64,000 nt of DNA from Candidatus Poribacteria bacterium. Its GTDB lineage: Bacteria; Poribacteria; WGA-4E; WGA-3G. This document shows positions 45,676-54,176 of this stretch, one piece after another (positions within the stretch are counted from its first letter, which is position 1; every line of letters begins with the position of its first letter). The notes under the pieces are model-generated. The model saw only the letters and a program-made list of their open reading frames with translations, was not told the origin of the DNA and ran no database searches. Both the position numbers and the translations under genes were made by a program. The stretch is from positions 61,575-125,574 of the forward strand of contig JAJEIP010000011.1 of the NCBI GenBank assembly GCA_022827885.1, written 5' to 3'.

Positions 45676-47292
45676 CTATTCAATTATATCTCCCGCACTT
45701 TCGGTCGGGATATAGTAATAGCCAAAGATAATGCACATCTCGTCTTCAGACGTGAGTCCGAAAATGAGGGGTTCATCCGTGTCATAGTTGTTATGGGTAC
45801 ACCGAAAGTGAAGACCATCACTTGGATCTAAGCGAAGAACCGGATTAAACAGGTCGATGGGTGCATCGTCGTAAGCGACGCTCCGGTGCAGCAAATCGTC
45901 AGTTGATTCCTGAAAAATTTCAAACAATTCGCCGTGCCGATGCATGTGAGATGTCAGCAAAAAGACATTCAATGATGTCCCAAAATCGTGTCCCCGTTTA
46001 AAAAGTTCATCTTCAACAAGCCATGTCATTTTAGAGACGCGAGTTGTTCCGGGGGGGACGTTAATGGACCGATTGTTGACGAAAATTTCAACAGCCTCGT
46101 ACCGAACTTCCTCTTCCGGAATCGTGTAGATATTAACGTAGGTTTCGCCGAGCAAGGTCTCGTCGCCGAGCAGATTGATGTAGTGCGAATTCAGATCGTA
46201 AATGGTGTCCCCAGGCATTCGCAAGCCAACCCCCTCAGGAAACTGAAACAGCGTATCATCGGTTTGCGTTCCGACGACAAAGAGTCTATCAGCACCGAAA
46301 ACGCCGAATACCGGATCTGGGTCGTCCGTGTCAAGTTCCCGGAAAGTGTTTTCAGAATTAACCGCAATATCGGGTACGATTCCATTCTCTAAGAGACCCT
46401 TTGCCATCCCGTCCTCTGTGATCCGATAGATGATGAAGTGATGGCTCCCAGCAGGATAGAAAATCTCTACTCTATTAATGAAGATGTCTCCGTCTACTGG
46501 ATCTCCATTTTCATCTTCGATTTGGGTGGCGTAGTAAACTTCCCGTTCCGTGCCGGGTTCAATTTTAAACGGTGGCAAACGGAGTTGATACCCTTCACCG
46601 GGAGCGGGCCGCGCAGGTGGCTCAAATTTCTCGTCAGGATCGCGCAGCACGCCGAGGTCCCCGATCCCTGATATTTTACCGGTCTGTGGCGCACCTGCCT
46701 CAATCCACATCCGAACTGCATCTATTTTACCGGCGTGAAGCATGCCACCAAGGAACGGCATCCGTGCGCCTTGTTCCGGGACTGTCGGTCCCATCAGTTT
46801 CGTTAAAAGAAAACTGTTCTCTGGATTCCCTGGATCAACGAGTTTCATACCCGCTGCTGCCGCCGCAGGATTCTGTGGCACGGCGCCAACTAAATTTTCG
46901 TAGGAGAATCCATAGCTGAGATTCAAATTAAAAGCATTCGCCGGCGCAGCATGGCAAGCACTGTTCGCACAACTCTTGTCGAAGACATATTCCTGAATGT
47001 CGTGATACGCCGAATTTTCATCCGGTGCGGTTTGTCCGAAACTGCTGCTCACGCGAACGAGGTCTAAAACATTGACAATCCCGTCGCGATTGACATCAGG
47101 ATCCTGTTCCGCATTGCGATCCCTGGGTTGCCCGAAGGAACCCGCGACAAGCACCAGGTCTTGGATGTTCACCACGCCGTCTTTGTTAACGTCTTCTAAC
47201 AAGGTAGGAAGATTGCTGTGTCCAAATACCAAGAAGGACACGCCGCCTATCAGTAAGAAGATGAGTATCGGATAAACTATTTTTTTAAACAT
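45676..47292 (-). CDS. Secreted dockerin / c-type cytochrome / PHM-like copper monooxygenase
   Basis: Exported protein of 538 aa with three parts. Residues 34-86 hold two dockerin calcium loops ('DVNKDGVVNIQDLVLVAGSF', 'DVNRDGIVNVLDLVRVSSSF'). Residues 95-205 form a cytochrome-c-like domain whose heme motif is CX4CH (C108, C113, H114). Residues 235-530 match copper type II, ascorbate-dependent monooxygenases of the PHM/DBM kind: H284, H285 and H370 for one copper, H449, H451 and M519 for the other. Such enzymes hydroxylate carbon with two separated coppers. The heme could supply electrons in place of ascorbate. Substrate unknown. The signal anchor is near residues 6-22. Confidence 0.82.
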   Translation of the reverse strand: MFKKIVYPILIFLLIGGVSFLVFGHSNLPTLLEDVNKDGVVNIQDLVLVAGSFGQPRDRNAEQDPDVNRDGIVNVLDLVRVSSSFGQTAPDENSAYHDIQEYVFDKSCANSACHAAPANAFNLNLSYGFSYENLVGAVPQNPAAAAAGMKLVDPGNPENSFLLTKLMGPTVPEQGARMPFLGGMLHAGKIDAVRMWIEAGAPQTGKISGIGDLGVLRDPDEKFEPPARPAPGEGYQLRLPPFKIEPGTEREVYYATQIEDENGDPVDGDIFINRVEIFYPAGSHHFIIYRITEDGMAKGLLENGIVPDIAVNSENTFRELDTDDPDPVFGVFGADRLFVVGTQTDDTLFQFPEGVGLRMPGDTIYDLNSHYINLLGDETLLGETYVNIYTIPEEEVRYEAVEIFVNNRSINVPPGTTRVSKMTWLVEDELFKRGHDFGTSLNVFLLTSHMHRHGELFEIFQESTDDLLHRSVAYDDAPIDLFNPVLRLDPSDGLHFRCTHNNYDTDEPLIFGLTSEDEMCIIFGYYYIPTESAGDIIE

Positions 47293-47302
47293 AATTAGTA
47301 AT

Positions 47303-48013
47303 TTAACCTCCAGATGTTTTGAAAATTTCTGTTTCTGAAATGAAACGGTATTTTAAGAGTGTCCATGCCGCAAAGAATCCATCCAACCAGAATCGGAGTT
47401 TCTTTCCCTGCTTTTTTGTGCGCGGAACATAGGAGACCGGCACCTCATAGATACGATAGCCTGACCGTAAAATCTTCGCTGTGACCTCCGGGCAGAATTC
47501 AAATCCCTCACAGGTTAACGCTAAACGTGTGATCAATTCTGTTGAGAAGGCTTTGTAGCCTGTCGATTCATCGGTAATGCGGCATCCGTAAAGGAGATTT
47601 GTATAGGTAGCAAGAATACGGTTCGCGATGAAGTTCTGGAGACTGGCGTTCCCGCGTCCGTTCAGAAACCGTGATCCGTAGACTACTTGAACGTTCTCCT
47701 TTTCAAGCGGTTTCAGAAGTTCAGGGATATCCGCTGGATCCAATTCCATATCTGCATCTTGAATAACGACCACTTCCCCTTTCACATGCGGGAGTCCGCT
47801 CCGAATTGCGAATCCTTTACCTCTGTTCTCTTGACAATGCACGACGGTCAGTGCATAAGTCGTACGCAATTCCTGAAGTACCGTGTAAGTCCCGTCGGTG
47901 GAGCCGTCGTTGACAACAATAATCTGTTTCTCAAGGGATAGGGCACGGAGTGCCGCCAGCACCTGTCCGATTGTCTGCTCTTCATTAAACGCAGGAATGA
48001 TTACAGATACCAA
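47303..48013 (-). CDS. Family 2 glycosyltransferase (dolichol-phosphate-mannosyltransferase-like)
   Basis: Protein of 236 aa with a GT-A fold: 'VSVIIPAFNEEQTIGQVLAAL', 'IVVNDGSTDGTYTVL', 'VVIQDADMELDPADIP' with the metal-binding DxD-like site, and 'YGSRFLNGRGNAS'. It probably transfers a sugar to polyprenyl phosphate or another lipid carrier at the membrane; no membrane helix of its own is obvious. The start is a TTG at 48013 directly after the CCGCAAGGAAAATTAAAA tail of the repeated leader. Confidence 0.9.
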   Translation of the reverse strand: MVSVIIPAFNEEQTIGQVLAALRALSLEKQIIVVNDGSTDGTYTVLQELRTTYALTVVHCQENRGKGFAIRSGLPHVKGEVVVIQDADMELDPADIPELLKPLEKENVQVVYGSRFLNGRGNASLQNFIANRILATYTNLLYGCRITDESTGYKAFSTELITRLALTCEGFEFCPEVTAKILRSGYRIYEVPVSYVPRTKKQGKKLRFWLDGFFAAWTLLKYRFISETEIFKTSGG

Positions 48014-48118
48014 TTTTTTAATTTTCCTTGCGGTTCGGTGGGGTGGGTTAGAGGTTTCAAGGACCTCTCCGTATACCCGCAGTCAACTGCTTCGCAGTGA
48101 GAATGCCTGCTGCGTTTT
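48014..48118 (-). repeat. Repeated leader unit before the glycosyltransferase gene
   Basis: The tail CCGCAAGGAAAATTAAAAAA abuts the TTG start. Upstream are the short reading frame (TERSLKPLTHPTEPQGKL) seen in the DUF6785 copy too, and a CGCAG...CTGCG hairpin followed by GGTATACGG. Confidence 0.65.
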
Positions 48119-48144
48119 TTGTCCCGAAATTGTAGCACGCAACA

Positions 48145-48232
48145 ATACGCAGAAATACGCAGAAATCCGCAGAAATGCCCAAGCAAAGACTCCAAGCAAA
48201 GACCCCAAGCAAAAACACGCGTGCGGAACCGA
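48145..48232. repeat. Tandem 10-mer and 13-mer repeats
   Basis: Three copies of (A/C)CGCAGAAAT (48147-48176) followed by a CAAGCAAAGACTC-type unit repeated three times. It resembles the CTGCGAAATG triplet at 10826-10855. Confidence 0.7.
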
Positions 48233-48278
48233 CAAGAAAACCTTTTTACGAGATCGCCTCGACCGTGTGCAAACTAAA

Positions 48279-49070
48279 TTAGAGAAGGGACTTCACCATG
48301 CCGCCGTCTACCTGAATTGTCGTTCCGGTGATGTAACTTGCGCGTTCCGATGCGAGAAAAACGACTAAGGTTGCAAATTCGTCTGGGTCCCCGATTCTAC
48401 CGATCGGGATATCTGCGGTCATGTTCGCGAGTGCCTCATCAAATGTAATGCCCCCCTCTTCGGCACGGACGGTCGCCAGCTGTCGAATGCGATCTGTAAA
48501 GATGATACCGGGGCAGACATTGTTAACAAGGATTTTGTCGGGTGCTAACTCCGTCGCGAGGGTTTTTGCGAATCCAATGACCCCTGTCCGTGCCATATTG
48601 GATAGCATCAGTCCATCGACGGGCTGCTTGACAGAGACAGAAGTGAGGTTGATAATCCGTCCCCCGCCACGTGCCCGCATCGTCGGAACAACGGCACGGC
48701 AAAGGTTTATCGTGCTCATCAGGTTCAAGTGGACGGCATCTTGATAATCCTGTGCTCCCAAGTCATCAAACCGTCCTGCTCTGGGACCACCGGCGTTGTT
48801 AACCAGAATATCGATACCACCGAAGTGTCCAATCGCTGTCCGAATGAGATTTTCAACCTGATCGGGTTGACTGACATCGGTCGGTACCGCTAAAACTTCG
48901 GTGTCGGTCTGGTTACGAATGTCATCTGCTGTTGCTTCCAGAGCCTCTCTGTCTCTTGCGCAAATAGCGACCTTCGCTCCCTCGTGTGCTAAACCGAGTG
49001 CAATTGCGCGCCCAAGTCCTTTGCTTGAGGCACCTACGACTGCAATTTTGTCTGTGAGTCCAAGATCCAT
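48279..49070 (-). CDS. SDR family oxidoreductase lacking the usual YxxxK pair
   Basis: Short-chain dehydrogenase/reductase of 263 aa. The Rossmann N-terminus has the glycine-rich loop 'GASSKGLGRAIAL', then 'NNAGGPRAGRF' and 'LTSVSVKQPVDGLMLSNMARTGVIGFAKTLATEL'. Where most SDRs have Tyr-x3-Lys, this sequence has Ser-Asn-x2-Arg. A group of SDRs with this arrangement exists; their catalysis and substrates are not well defined. The C-terminus ends 'GTTIQVDGGMVKSLL'. A start at 49070 follows a TAGTAAAAAAA stretch. Cytoplasmic. Confidence 0.88.
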   Translation of the reverse strand: MDLGLTDKIAVVGASSKGLGRAIALGLAHEGAKVAICARDREALEATADDIRNQTDTEVLAVPTDVSQPDQVENLIRTAIGHFGGIDILVNNAGGPRAGRFDDLGAQDYQDAVHLNLMSTINLCRAVVPTMRARGGGRIINLTSVSVKQPVDGLMLSNMARTGVIGFAKTLATELAPDKILVNNVCPGIIFTDRIRQLATVRAEEGGITFDEALANMTADIPIGRIGDPDEFATLVVFLASERASYITGTTIQVDGGMVKSLL

Positions 49071-49125
49071 TTTTTTTACTATGGGCCCCTGGGACCGCTC
49101 TCCATTTTATTACGAGCGGGTTTCC
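49071..49125 (-). repeat. Short repeated leader unit before the SDR gene
   Basis: A CGCTC...GAGCG hairpin with the loop GTAATAAAATGGA, followed by GGTCCC and an A-rich run up to the ATG. It is the same hairpin position as in the other leader units, with a changed but still paired stem. Confidence 0.55.
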
Positions 49126-49310
49126 GGTAATTCACGGCTGGGATGGAGGATTTGTACCTAACTTCTCTGCGTTAATATCGCATGCCTCCGCTGAATCCAA
49201 CGCATCCTAATTTTAGCCACCGCTACAAGGCCCTACATCCTTTCAGAAAGTGGGTTGACTTTACGAGGTTAAGTATAACACTCTCAGCGTACGATGTCAA
49301 GCACAATTCC

Positions 49311-51560
49311 CTACTTCCTGATGAACATCTTCCGTGTCGCTGTAAAATCCCCTGCCGACAGTGTATAGAAATAGACACCGCTCGCCACGCGTTCTCCGTG
49401 TTCATTTCTGCCATCCCAATACGCCGCACGGCTTTTGCTGTGATACGTTCCCGCAGCTTGATGCCCCAACGCTAACGTCCGGACCAGGGTCCCATCCACA
49501 GAAGAGATGTGCAACGTCACTTCCGCAGGATCAGATAACTGATAGGGTATCCACGTCTCCGGGTTAAACGGGTTCGGGTAGTTTGCGAAGATACGGGTTT
49601 CTGTTGGAATCGCTAAGGTCGTGAGAAGTTGTTTAGGCGCGGCAATTCCATCTCTGTTGACAGTTACGTGGTTTTGGGAAAGTAGAGCCGCATTTGCCTT
49701 GAGTGTGTAGTCCTGACGTGTAATATTTCCATACACATCGATCACCTGGAGGACAACGTTGTTGATTTGGCGTGCCGTTAAGGTTGGCACCCTGAATCTG
49801 AGGGTACGCCTTTGGGTGTGTAAATCCTTACAACTGTGTAACTTGACACCGGGGGCTGGGTCCAGCGGGGTCACCGGTACCAGTAACTGTGCCTGATGGA
49901 TACCATCTGCATCGCTTACCTCAAATTGGAGCGTGAAGTTTCTCGCGTTTGGAAGATAAACTGAGGGACTCAGCATCTGAATTGATGTCGGTTCATTGAA
50001 GGCGGTTTGATCGGTGTTAAAAAAGCGATGTGTGTCCAACCAACTGGTAGCACATTTAGACAATCGATCGGGTGCAACACCATAGGACATGACATAAGCG
50101 TCGTTGCGAAAGTCGTGCTCTAAGCCGAAAGCGTGTCCGAGTTCATGCGCTGCCACGATCGTGCCATACGCGCCATTGAAACACGGGCCGGATGCAGGAA
50201 TGACAGCATATCCGCCTTTCCCTCTTATCAGGTTTTCGTTTTTATACCAGTCTCCACCGCCGATCCCGCATTTATTCTTCCCTCCAATGGATTCACTACT
50301 GATGTCCGCAACGATAAGATACACATGCCTGCCCATATCAAACTGAGAAGATATTTCCGTGTGGATTTTGTGCGCAGTGTTTGTGTAGTAATACCGGTCC
50401 CTGAACTGTCCATCAATGCGATAGACAAGCATTTCCCCATTTTCATCGGTTTCAAACGTGAAGGTTTTCCGACCGAATCCGTTAATTTCCATCTGATTGG
50501 CATAAAAGCGTTGGACATTCCTGAGGAGTGTGTTTAACTTTGTCCAGATGCCGGGTTGGATGCTGCGGTCGCGCGGCAGGAAATAGAGAATCCGCACCAT
50601 ATCTGGTGTTATGGAGCGGTAGGGCGTGACATCCCAGAATCGGAGCGTGTCGTCCTCACCCCCACTCATAACAGTCCTTCCATCTGGGGAAAAAACGACG
50701 GCTTTCACCCATCCTCTGTGTCCTGTGAGCGTCACACTTTTCTCACCACTGTCAACCTTCCAGAGGTTCACAGATTCATAGCCGGTGCCTGTGAGCATAC
50801 TGCCGTCAAGCGAAAAACTAAGATCGAAGATTGTGCTATTAGAGGTCAGCGTGCCATGCGGTTTCCAATTCGGGACTGCCCATAATTTGACTTTCCCTTC
50901 GTATCCTGCCCCGGCAAGGATTTGGTCGTTCGGGGAAAACTGGACGGTATAGACGGAATTGGAACCAACATGGAGTTGCGTAACAGTATGTTGGTTTTGA
51001 AGGTCCCAGACGTTAATCTGTCCCCTGTTATCTCCCGTGGCGAGTAGCGTGCCATCATTGGAAAAAGCAACCGCCCAGACCCACTCGTCGTGTCGGAGTG
51101 TGGTTATCTCAGACCAACCGAGAGTGTCCCAAAGTTTGACATGCACGCCCGCTGTGGCGAGGTATCGCCCATCCGGTGAAAACGCCACGGCTTTGATTGG
51201 TGAACGTGTCCAGTCGCTGATGTGTTGAAGACTCCTGATTTCTATCCGCTGCGAAACATCCCACACTTTGAATGTATAGTCATCGCTGCCACTGACAAGC
51301 CACCGTCCATTCGGGGAAAATGTCAGGGCATTGACCGGATTCGCATGCCCGCTGAACGTTGTGACCCTATCGTTTTGCAAATCCCACAATTTTATTTCCC
51401 CATTGGTTCCCGCACTCGCAATGACGGAAGGATTTGTTGGGGAATATGCAATCGTCTGGACACTACTGCCGTGTCTAAATATAGTGTGTTCTTGGGCAAA
51501 GGCAATGTGTGGTAGGATTAACAGCACAACTATTGCCAAAAACAGAGATATGAATCGCAT
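49311..51560 (-). CDS. Secreted WD40-metzincin protease with FlgD-like C-terminal domain
   Basis: Exported protein of 749 aa. After a signal peptide (about 1-23) come seven WD40 blades (about 28-335), one full beta-propeller. A protease domain follows with 'HELGHAFGLEHD' near residue 470 (HExxHxxGxxHD, three His zinc ligands) and a Met-turn 'YVMSYG', marks of metzincins. From about residue 655 the C-terminus has 'FANYPNPFNPETWIPYQL' and 'YWDGRNEHGERVASGVYFYTL', an FlgD-like domain that resembles sorting domains used by Por/type IX-like secretion. A propeller joined to a secreted peptidase is unusual. AGGAAG precedes the ATG. Confidence 0.85.
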   Translation of the reverse strand: MRFISLFLAIVVLLILPHIAFAQEHTIFRHGSSVQTIAYSPTNPSVIASAGTNGEIKLWDLQNDRVTTFSGHANPVNALTFSPNGRWLVSGSDDYTFKVWDVSQRIEIRSLQHISDWTRSPIKAVAFSPDGRYLATAGVHVKLWDTLGWSEITTLRHDEWVWAVAFSNDGTLLATGDNRGQINVWDLQNQHTVTQLHVGSNSVYTVQFSPNDQILAGAGYEGKVKLWAVPNWKPHGTLTSNSTIFDLSFSLDGSMLTGTGYESVNLWKVDSGEKSVTLTGHRGWVKAVVFSPDGRTVMSGGEDDTLRFWDVTPYRSITPDMVRILYFLPRDRSIQPGIWTKLNTLLRNVQRFYANQMEINGFGRKTFTFETDENGEMLVYRIDGQFRDRYYYTNTAHKIHTEISSQFDMGRHVYLIVADISSESIGGKNKCGIGGGDWYKNENLIRGKGGYAVIPASGPCFNGAYGTIVAAHELGHAFGLEHDFRNDAYVMSYGVAPDRLSKCATSWLDTHRFFNTDQTAFNEPTSIQMLSPSVYLPNARNFTLQFEVSDADGIHQAQLLVPVTPLDPAPGVKLHSCKDLHTQRRTLRFRVPTLTARQINNVVLQVIDVYGNITRQDYTLKANAALLSQNHVTVNRDGIAAPKQLLTTLAIPTETRIFANYPNPFNPETWIPYQLSDPAEVTLHISSVDGTLVRTLALGHQAAGTYHSKSRAAYWDGRNEHGERVASGVYFYTLSAGDFTATRKMFIRK

Positions 51561-51635
51561 TCAAAGCTTCCTTGTTTGAAAATAGCAGGCACTTTACCAG
51601 TTTTCGGATCTGCTTAACCCAACCTACACGCTAAA

Positions 51636-52673
51636 TCATAGGGTTTCTACCATCGGAACATTCCATTTTTCGGCGCATTCGCGAAGCTGCTGATAGATGG
51701 TATCGGGTATATCAATCCCGTTTGCGAGGCGGTGTGCTCGGGTATTCGCTTCAAAGTCCCCAGGGACGAGCACCTCGTCGAAACCGGATGCAGGCGGCGT
51801 CGCCTTGATTGTGTCTAAAAACGCACGTACCCCTTTTTGATATTCTTCAAGCGGTGTAAACGCGTTGACATCAATCACCTGCATGTAAAGACCTCCCATC
51901 TGTCCGGCTTCCGTATTGAACACGCCTCCCAATCCGCCGAGCAGTGCCACAAAAAGAGAAAGGGCATACCCTTTATGCCTTCCAAAAGCGAGGAGGTGCC
52001 CACCATCGTTATACGCAGCGGTTTTGACGGTAGGATTTCCGTCTTTATCGACGACACATCCTTCCGGGAGATCCCGGTTTTCGCTGTCAGCAACGTAGGT
52101 TTTACCGTTTGCGATCATACTCGTTGCGAAGTCAATCAGGAAGGGGACATCATCACCTGTAGGAATACCGATGGCGATCGGGTTCGTGCCGAGCGCGCCA
52201 ACCGCGCCACCGAAAGGGAGAATACGTCCGCCACCTTTTGAACCACCACCGACGGTGACGATTCCAATATATCCTGATTCAGCCGCTTCTTGTGCGTATT
52301 CCCCGACTCTACCGATATGTCCCGTCCGGGTGAGCGTCGCAAAACAGGTTCGACCGGTTTTCGCTTTTTCGATTGCGCGTCGGATCGCAGAACGAGCGGT
52401 ATAGTGTCCGAAGCCGTTCCTACCGTCAATATGGAGTGTGTTGTCGGTTTCCTGTAACACATCTGGTTCAGCATCGGGACGAATCCCGCCGCCCTCAATC
52501 CCGTTGAGATAGGAGGGAATCCGAAGCACGCCGTGTGAATCGTGTCCAGCGAGGTTCGCTTTTATCAGAATCTCGGCAACGTTATCGGCGATGTGCTGTG
52601 GTGTGCCTGCCGCTACAAATAGGTCGCTTGTGAATGCCTGAAGGTGTGCGACTTCAAATATGTGCCTCTTCAT
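51636..52673 (-). CDS. Ldh family (malate/L-lactate dehydrogenase-like) oxidoreductase, copy A
   Basis: NAD(P)-dependent dehydrogenase of 345 aa of the family that includes sulfolactate, ureidoglycolate and delta1-pyrroline-2-carboxylate reductases. Landmarks: 'IKANLAGHDSHGVLRIPSYL' with the catalytic His, 'TLTRTGHIGRVGEYAQEA', 'GTNPIAIGIPTGDDVPFLID' and 'GRHKGYALSLFVALLGG'. It shares most of its length with copy B at 52828-53907. Gene order with an ornithine-cyclodeaminase-family protein and an enolase-superfamily enzyme suggests imino-acid or hydroxyproline chemistry. The ATG directly follows a CCGCAAGGAAAATTTAAAAT leader tail. Confidence 0.9.
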   Translation of the reverse strand: MKRHIFEVAHLQAFTSDLFVAAGTPQHIADNVAEILIKANLAGHDSHGVLRIPSYLNGIEGGGIRPDAEPDVLQETDNTLHIDGRNGFGHYTARSAIRRAIEKAKTGRTCFATLTRTGHIGRVGEYAQEAAESGYIGIVTVGGGSKGGGRILPFGGAVGALGTNPIAIGIPTGDDVPFLIDFATSMIANGKTYVADSENRDLPEGCVVDKDGNPTVKTAAYNDGGHLLAFGRHKGYALSLFVALLGGLGGVFNTEAGQMGGLYMQVIDVNAFTPLEEYQKGVRAFLDTIKATPPASGFDEVLVPGDFEANTRAHRLANGIDIPDTIYQQLRECAEKWNVPMVETL

Positions 52674-52775
52674 ATTTTAAATTTTCCTTGCGGTTCGGTA
52701 AGGCGAATCTGAATCTTAGCACGTCTTTCCGTATATCCGCCCTCCATTTCATTACGGGCTATAGGTCTTGCAGAT
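52674..52775 (-). repeat. Repeated leader unit before Ldh copy A
   Basis: A GCCC...GGGC hairpin (52739-52759) with the conserved loop GTAATGAAATGGA, then GGAT, about 45 bases, and the CCGCAAGG tail abutting the ATG. A second lone tail (CCGCAAGGAAAGCTAAAA) lies at about 52796-52815. Confidence 0.65.
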
Positions 52776-52827
52776 AGGGTTTTCAATCCCGCTTTTAGCT
52801 TTCCTTGCGGTTCGGTGCTGGGCAAAT

Positions 52828-53907
52828 TTACGAGATCGGACCGTAGTGTGCCCTGTCATCGTCTTCAATTGTGTCCTCGCCGATGGAAACGCCGAGTTTG
52901 TCTGCACACTCTTGAAGTTGGTTGTAGATGGTATCGGGTATTTCAACCCCTTCTACTAACCGCTGTGTGCGGAATCTCTGTTCAAAATCACCGGGGACGA
53001 GTACTTCATCGAAGCCTTGTGCTGGGGGGGTAGCCTTAATGCCATCTAAGAAGGCGCGCACGCCTTTCTGATATTCCGCAACCGGTGTGAAGGCGTTGAC
53101 ATCTATGGCTTGCATGAAGATGCCGCCCATCCTGCCGCTTTCTGTGTCATAAGTCCCTGCCAATCCCCCGAGGAGGCAGGTGAACATCGCGAGGGCGTAG
53201 CCTTTGTGTTTTCCGAATGCGAGAAGTGCGCCACCATCGTAGAAGTCAGCAGGTTTGACACTCGGCATCCCATTTTTATCAAGAATACACCCCTCGGGTA
53301 AGTCGATGCCTTTGCTTCGCGCGACCTGTATCTTTCCCTCGGCAATCACGCTTGTTGCGTAGTCAACGATAAAGGGACCGTCATCGCCGGTTGGCACCCC
53401 TAAAGCGATAGGATTTGTGCTGAAGGTGCCTTCTGCACCGCCGTAAGGGACTGTCGGGCCGCCGCCTTTGCCACCTGAGCCGACGCTGATGAGTCCGATA
53501 CATCCGGCTTTTGCCGCCGCTTCTGCATACTCACCCAAGCGTCCGATATGCCCAGTATTGCTGATGCTAACAGAGCAGGAGACAGCGGTTTTTGCCTTCT
53601 CTATCGCTTTGCTAATTGACCAGCGTGAGACGTAGTGTCCGAAGCTGCGTTGTCCATCAACACGTAAGGTATTCGGCGTCTCTGCGAGGACTTCGGGTTC
53701 CGCAGTGGGATCCAATTGTCCGGCATCAATGCCACGTAGATACGCCGGCACGCGTAGCACGCCATGTGAGTCGTGACCCGCGAGGTTGGCGTTGACGAGG
53801 ATTTCGGAGACATCCTCTGCAATGTGTCGCGATGCACCGGCGGCGACGAAAATGTTGCGTGCGATTGCGTGCAGGTGTGATGCCTGAAGTAAATGCGTTT
53901 TTTCCAT
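52828..53907 (-). CDS. Ldh family (malate/L-lactate dehydrogenase-like) oxidoreductase, copy B
   Basis: Paralogue of copy A, 359 aa, with the same signature segments: 'VNANLAGHDSHGVLRVPAYL', 'SISNTGHIGRLGEYAEAA', 'STNPIALGVPTGDDGPFIVD' and 'GKHKGYALAMFTCLLGG'. Differences lie mainly in the C-terminal 15 residues, which are longer and acidic here. Two such genes side by side may handle two stereoisomers or two steps. The start follows a CCGCAAGGAAAATTAAAAAT leader tail at once. Likely in one transcript with the genes at 54171-56247. Confidence 0.9.
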   Translation of the reverse strand: MEKTHLLQASHLHAIARNIFVAAGASRHIAEDVSEILVNANLAGHDSHGVLRVPAYLRGIDAGQLDPTAEPEVLAETPNTLRVDGQRSFGHYVSRWSISKAIEKAKTAVSCSVSISNTGHIGRLGEYAEAAAKAGCIGLISVGSGGKGGGPTVPYGGAEGTFSTNPIALGVPTGDDGPFIVDYATSVIAEGKIQVARSKGIDLPEGCILDKNGMPSVKPADFYDGGALLAFGKHKGYALAMFTCLLGGLAGTYDTESGRMGGIFMQAIDVNAFTPVAEYQKGVRAFLDGIKATPPAQGFDEVLVPGDFEQRFRTQRLVEGVEIPDTIYNQLQECADKLGVSIGEDTIEDDDRAHYGPIS

Positions 53908-54000
53908 ATTTTTAATTTTCCTTGCGGTTAAACAACATGAATTGGGCGTTGACGTTCTTTTCTCAAGGGTCGCCTGCGCCGTTGTTGCAGGCTTGGTTTT
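53908..54000 (-). repeat. Repeated leader unit before Ldh copy B
   Basis: A perfect GCCTGC...GCAGGC hairpin (53972-53992) with the loop AACAACGGC, then a spacer and the CCGCAAGGAAAATTAAAA tail. It forms an inverted pair with the unit at 54090-54176, about 90 bp away. Confidence 0.7.
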
Positions 54001-54089
54001 TGTTTCAACGGAGTGAGATGAAGGTCGAAAAAAACATGCATCCTATTTTATGGAATCTGCTTTTTTTGTCAACATCAAAATTCCAAACC

Positions 54090-54176
54090 GTAGCCTGCAA
54101 CATCGGCGCAGGCGGATAAAAGGAACGCACGTCAAGGTTCAAAGGCACGTTGTTCCTCCGCAAGGTAAAATTAAAG
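54090..54176 (+). repeat. Leader unit in opposite orientation (pair of 53908-54000)
   Basis: GTAGCC with a GCCTGC...GCAGGC hairpin (54093-54113), GGAT, spacer, then CCTCCGCAAGGTAAAATTAA. It reads on the plus strand and its tail overlaps the stop of the cyclodeaminase-family gene on the minus strand, so no gene follows it in its own direction. Confidence 0.65.
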
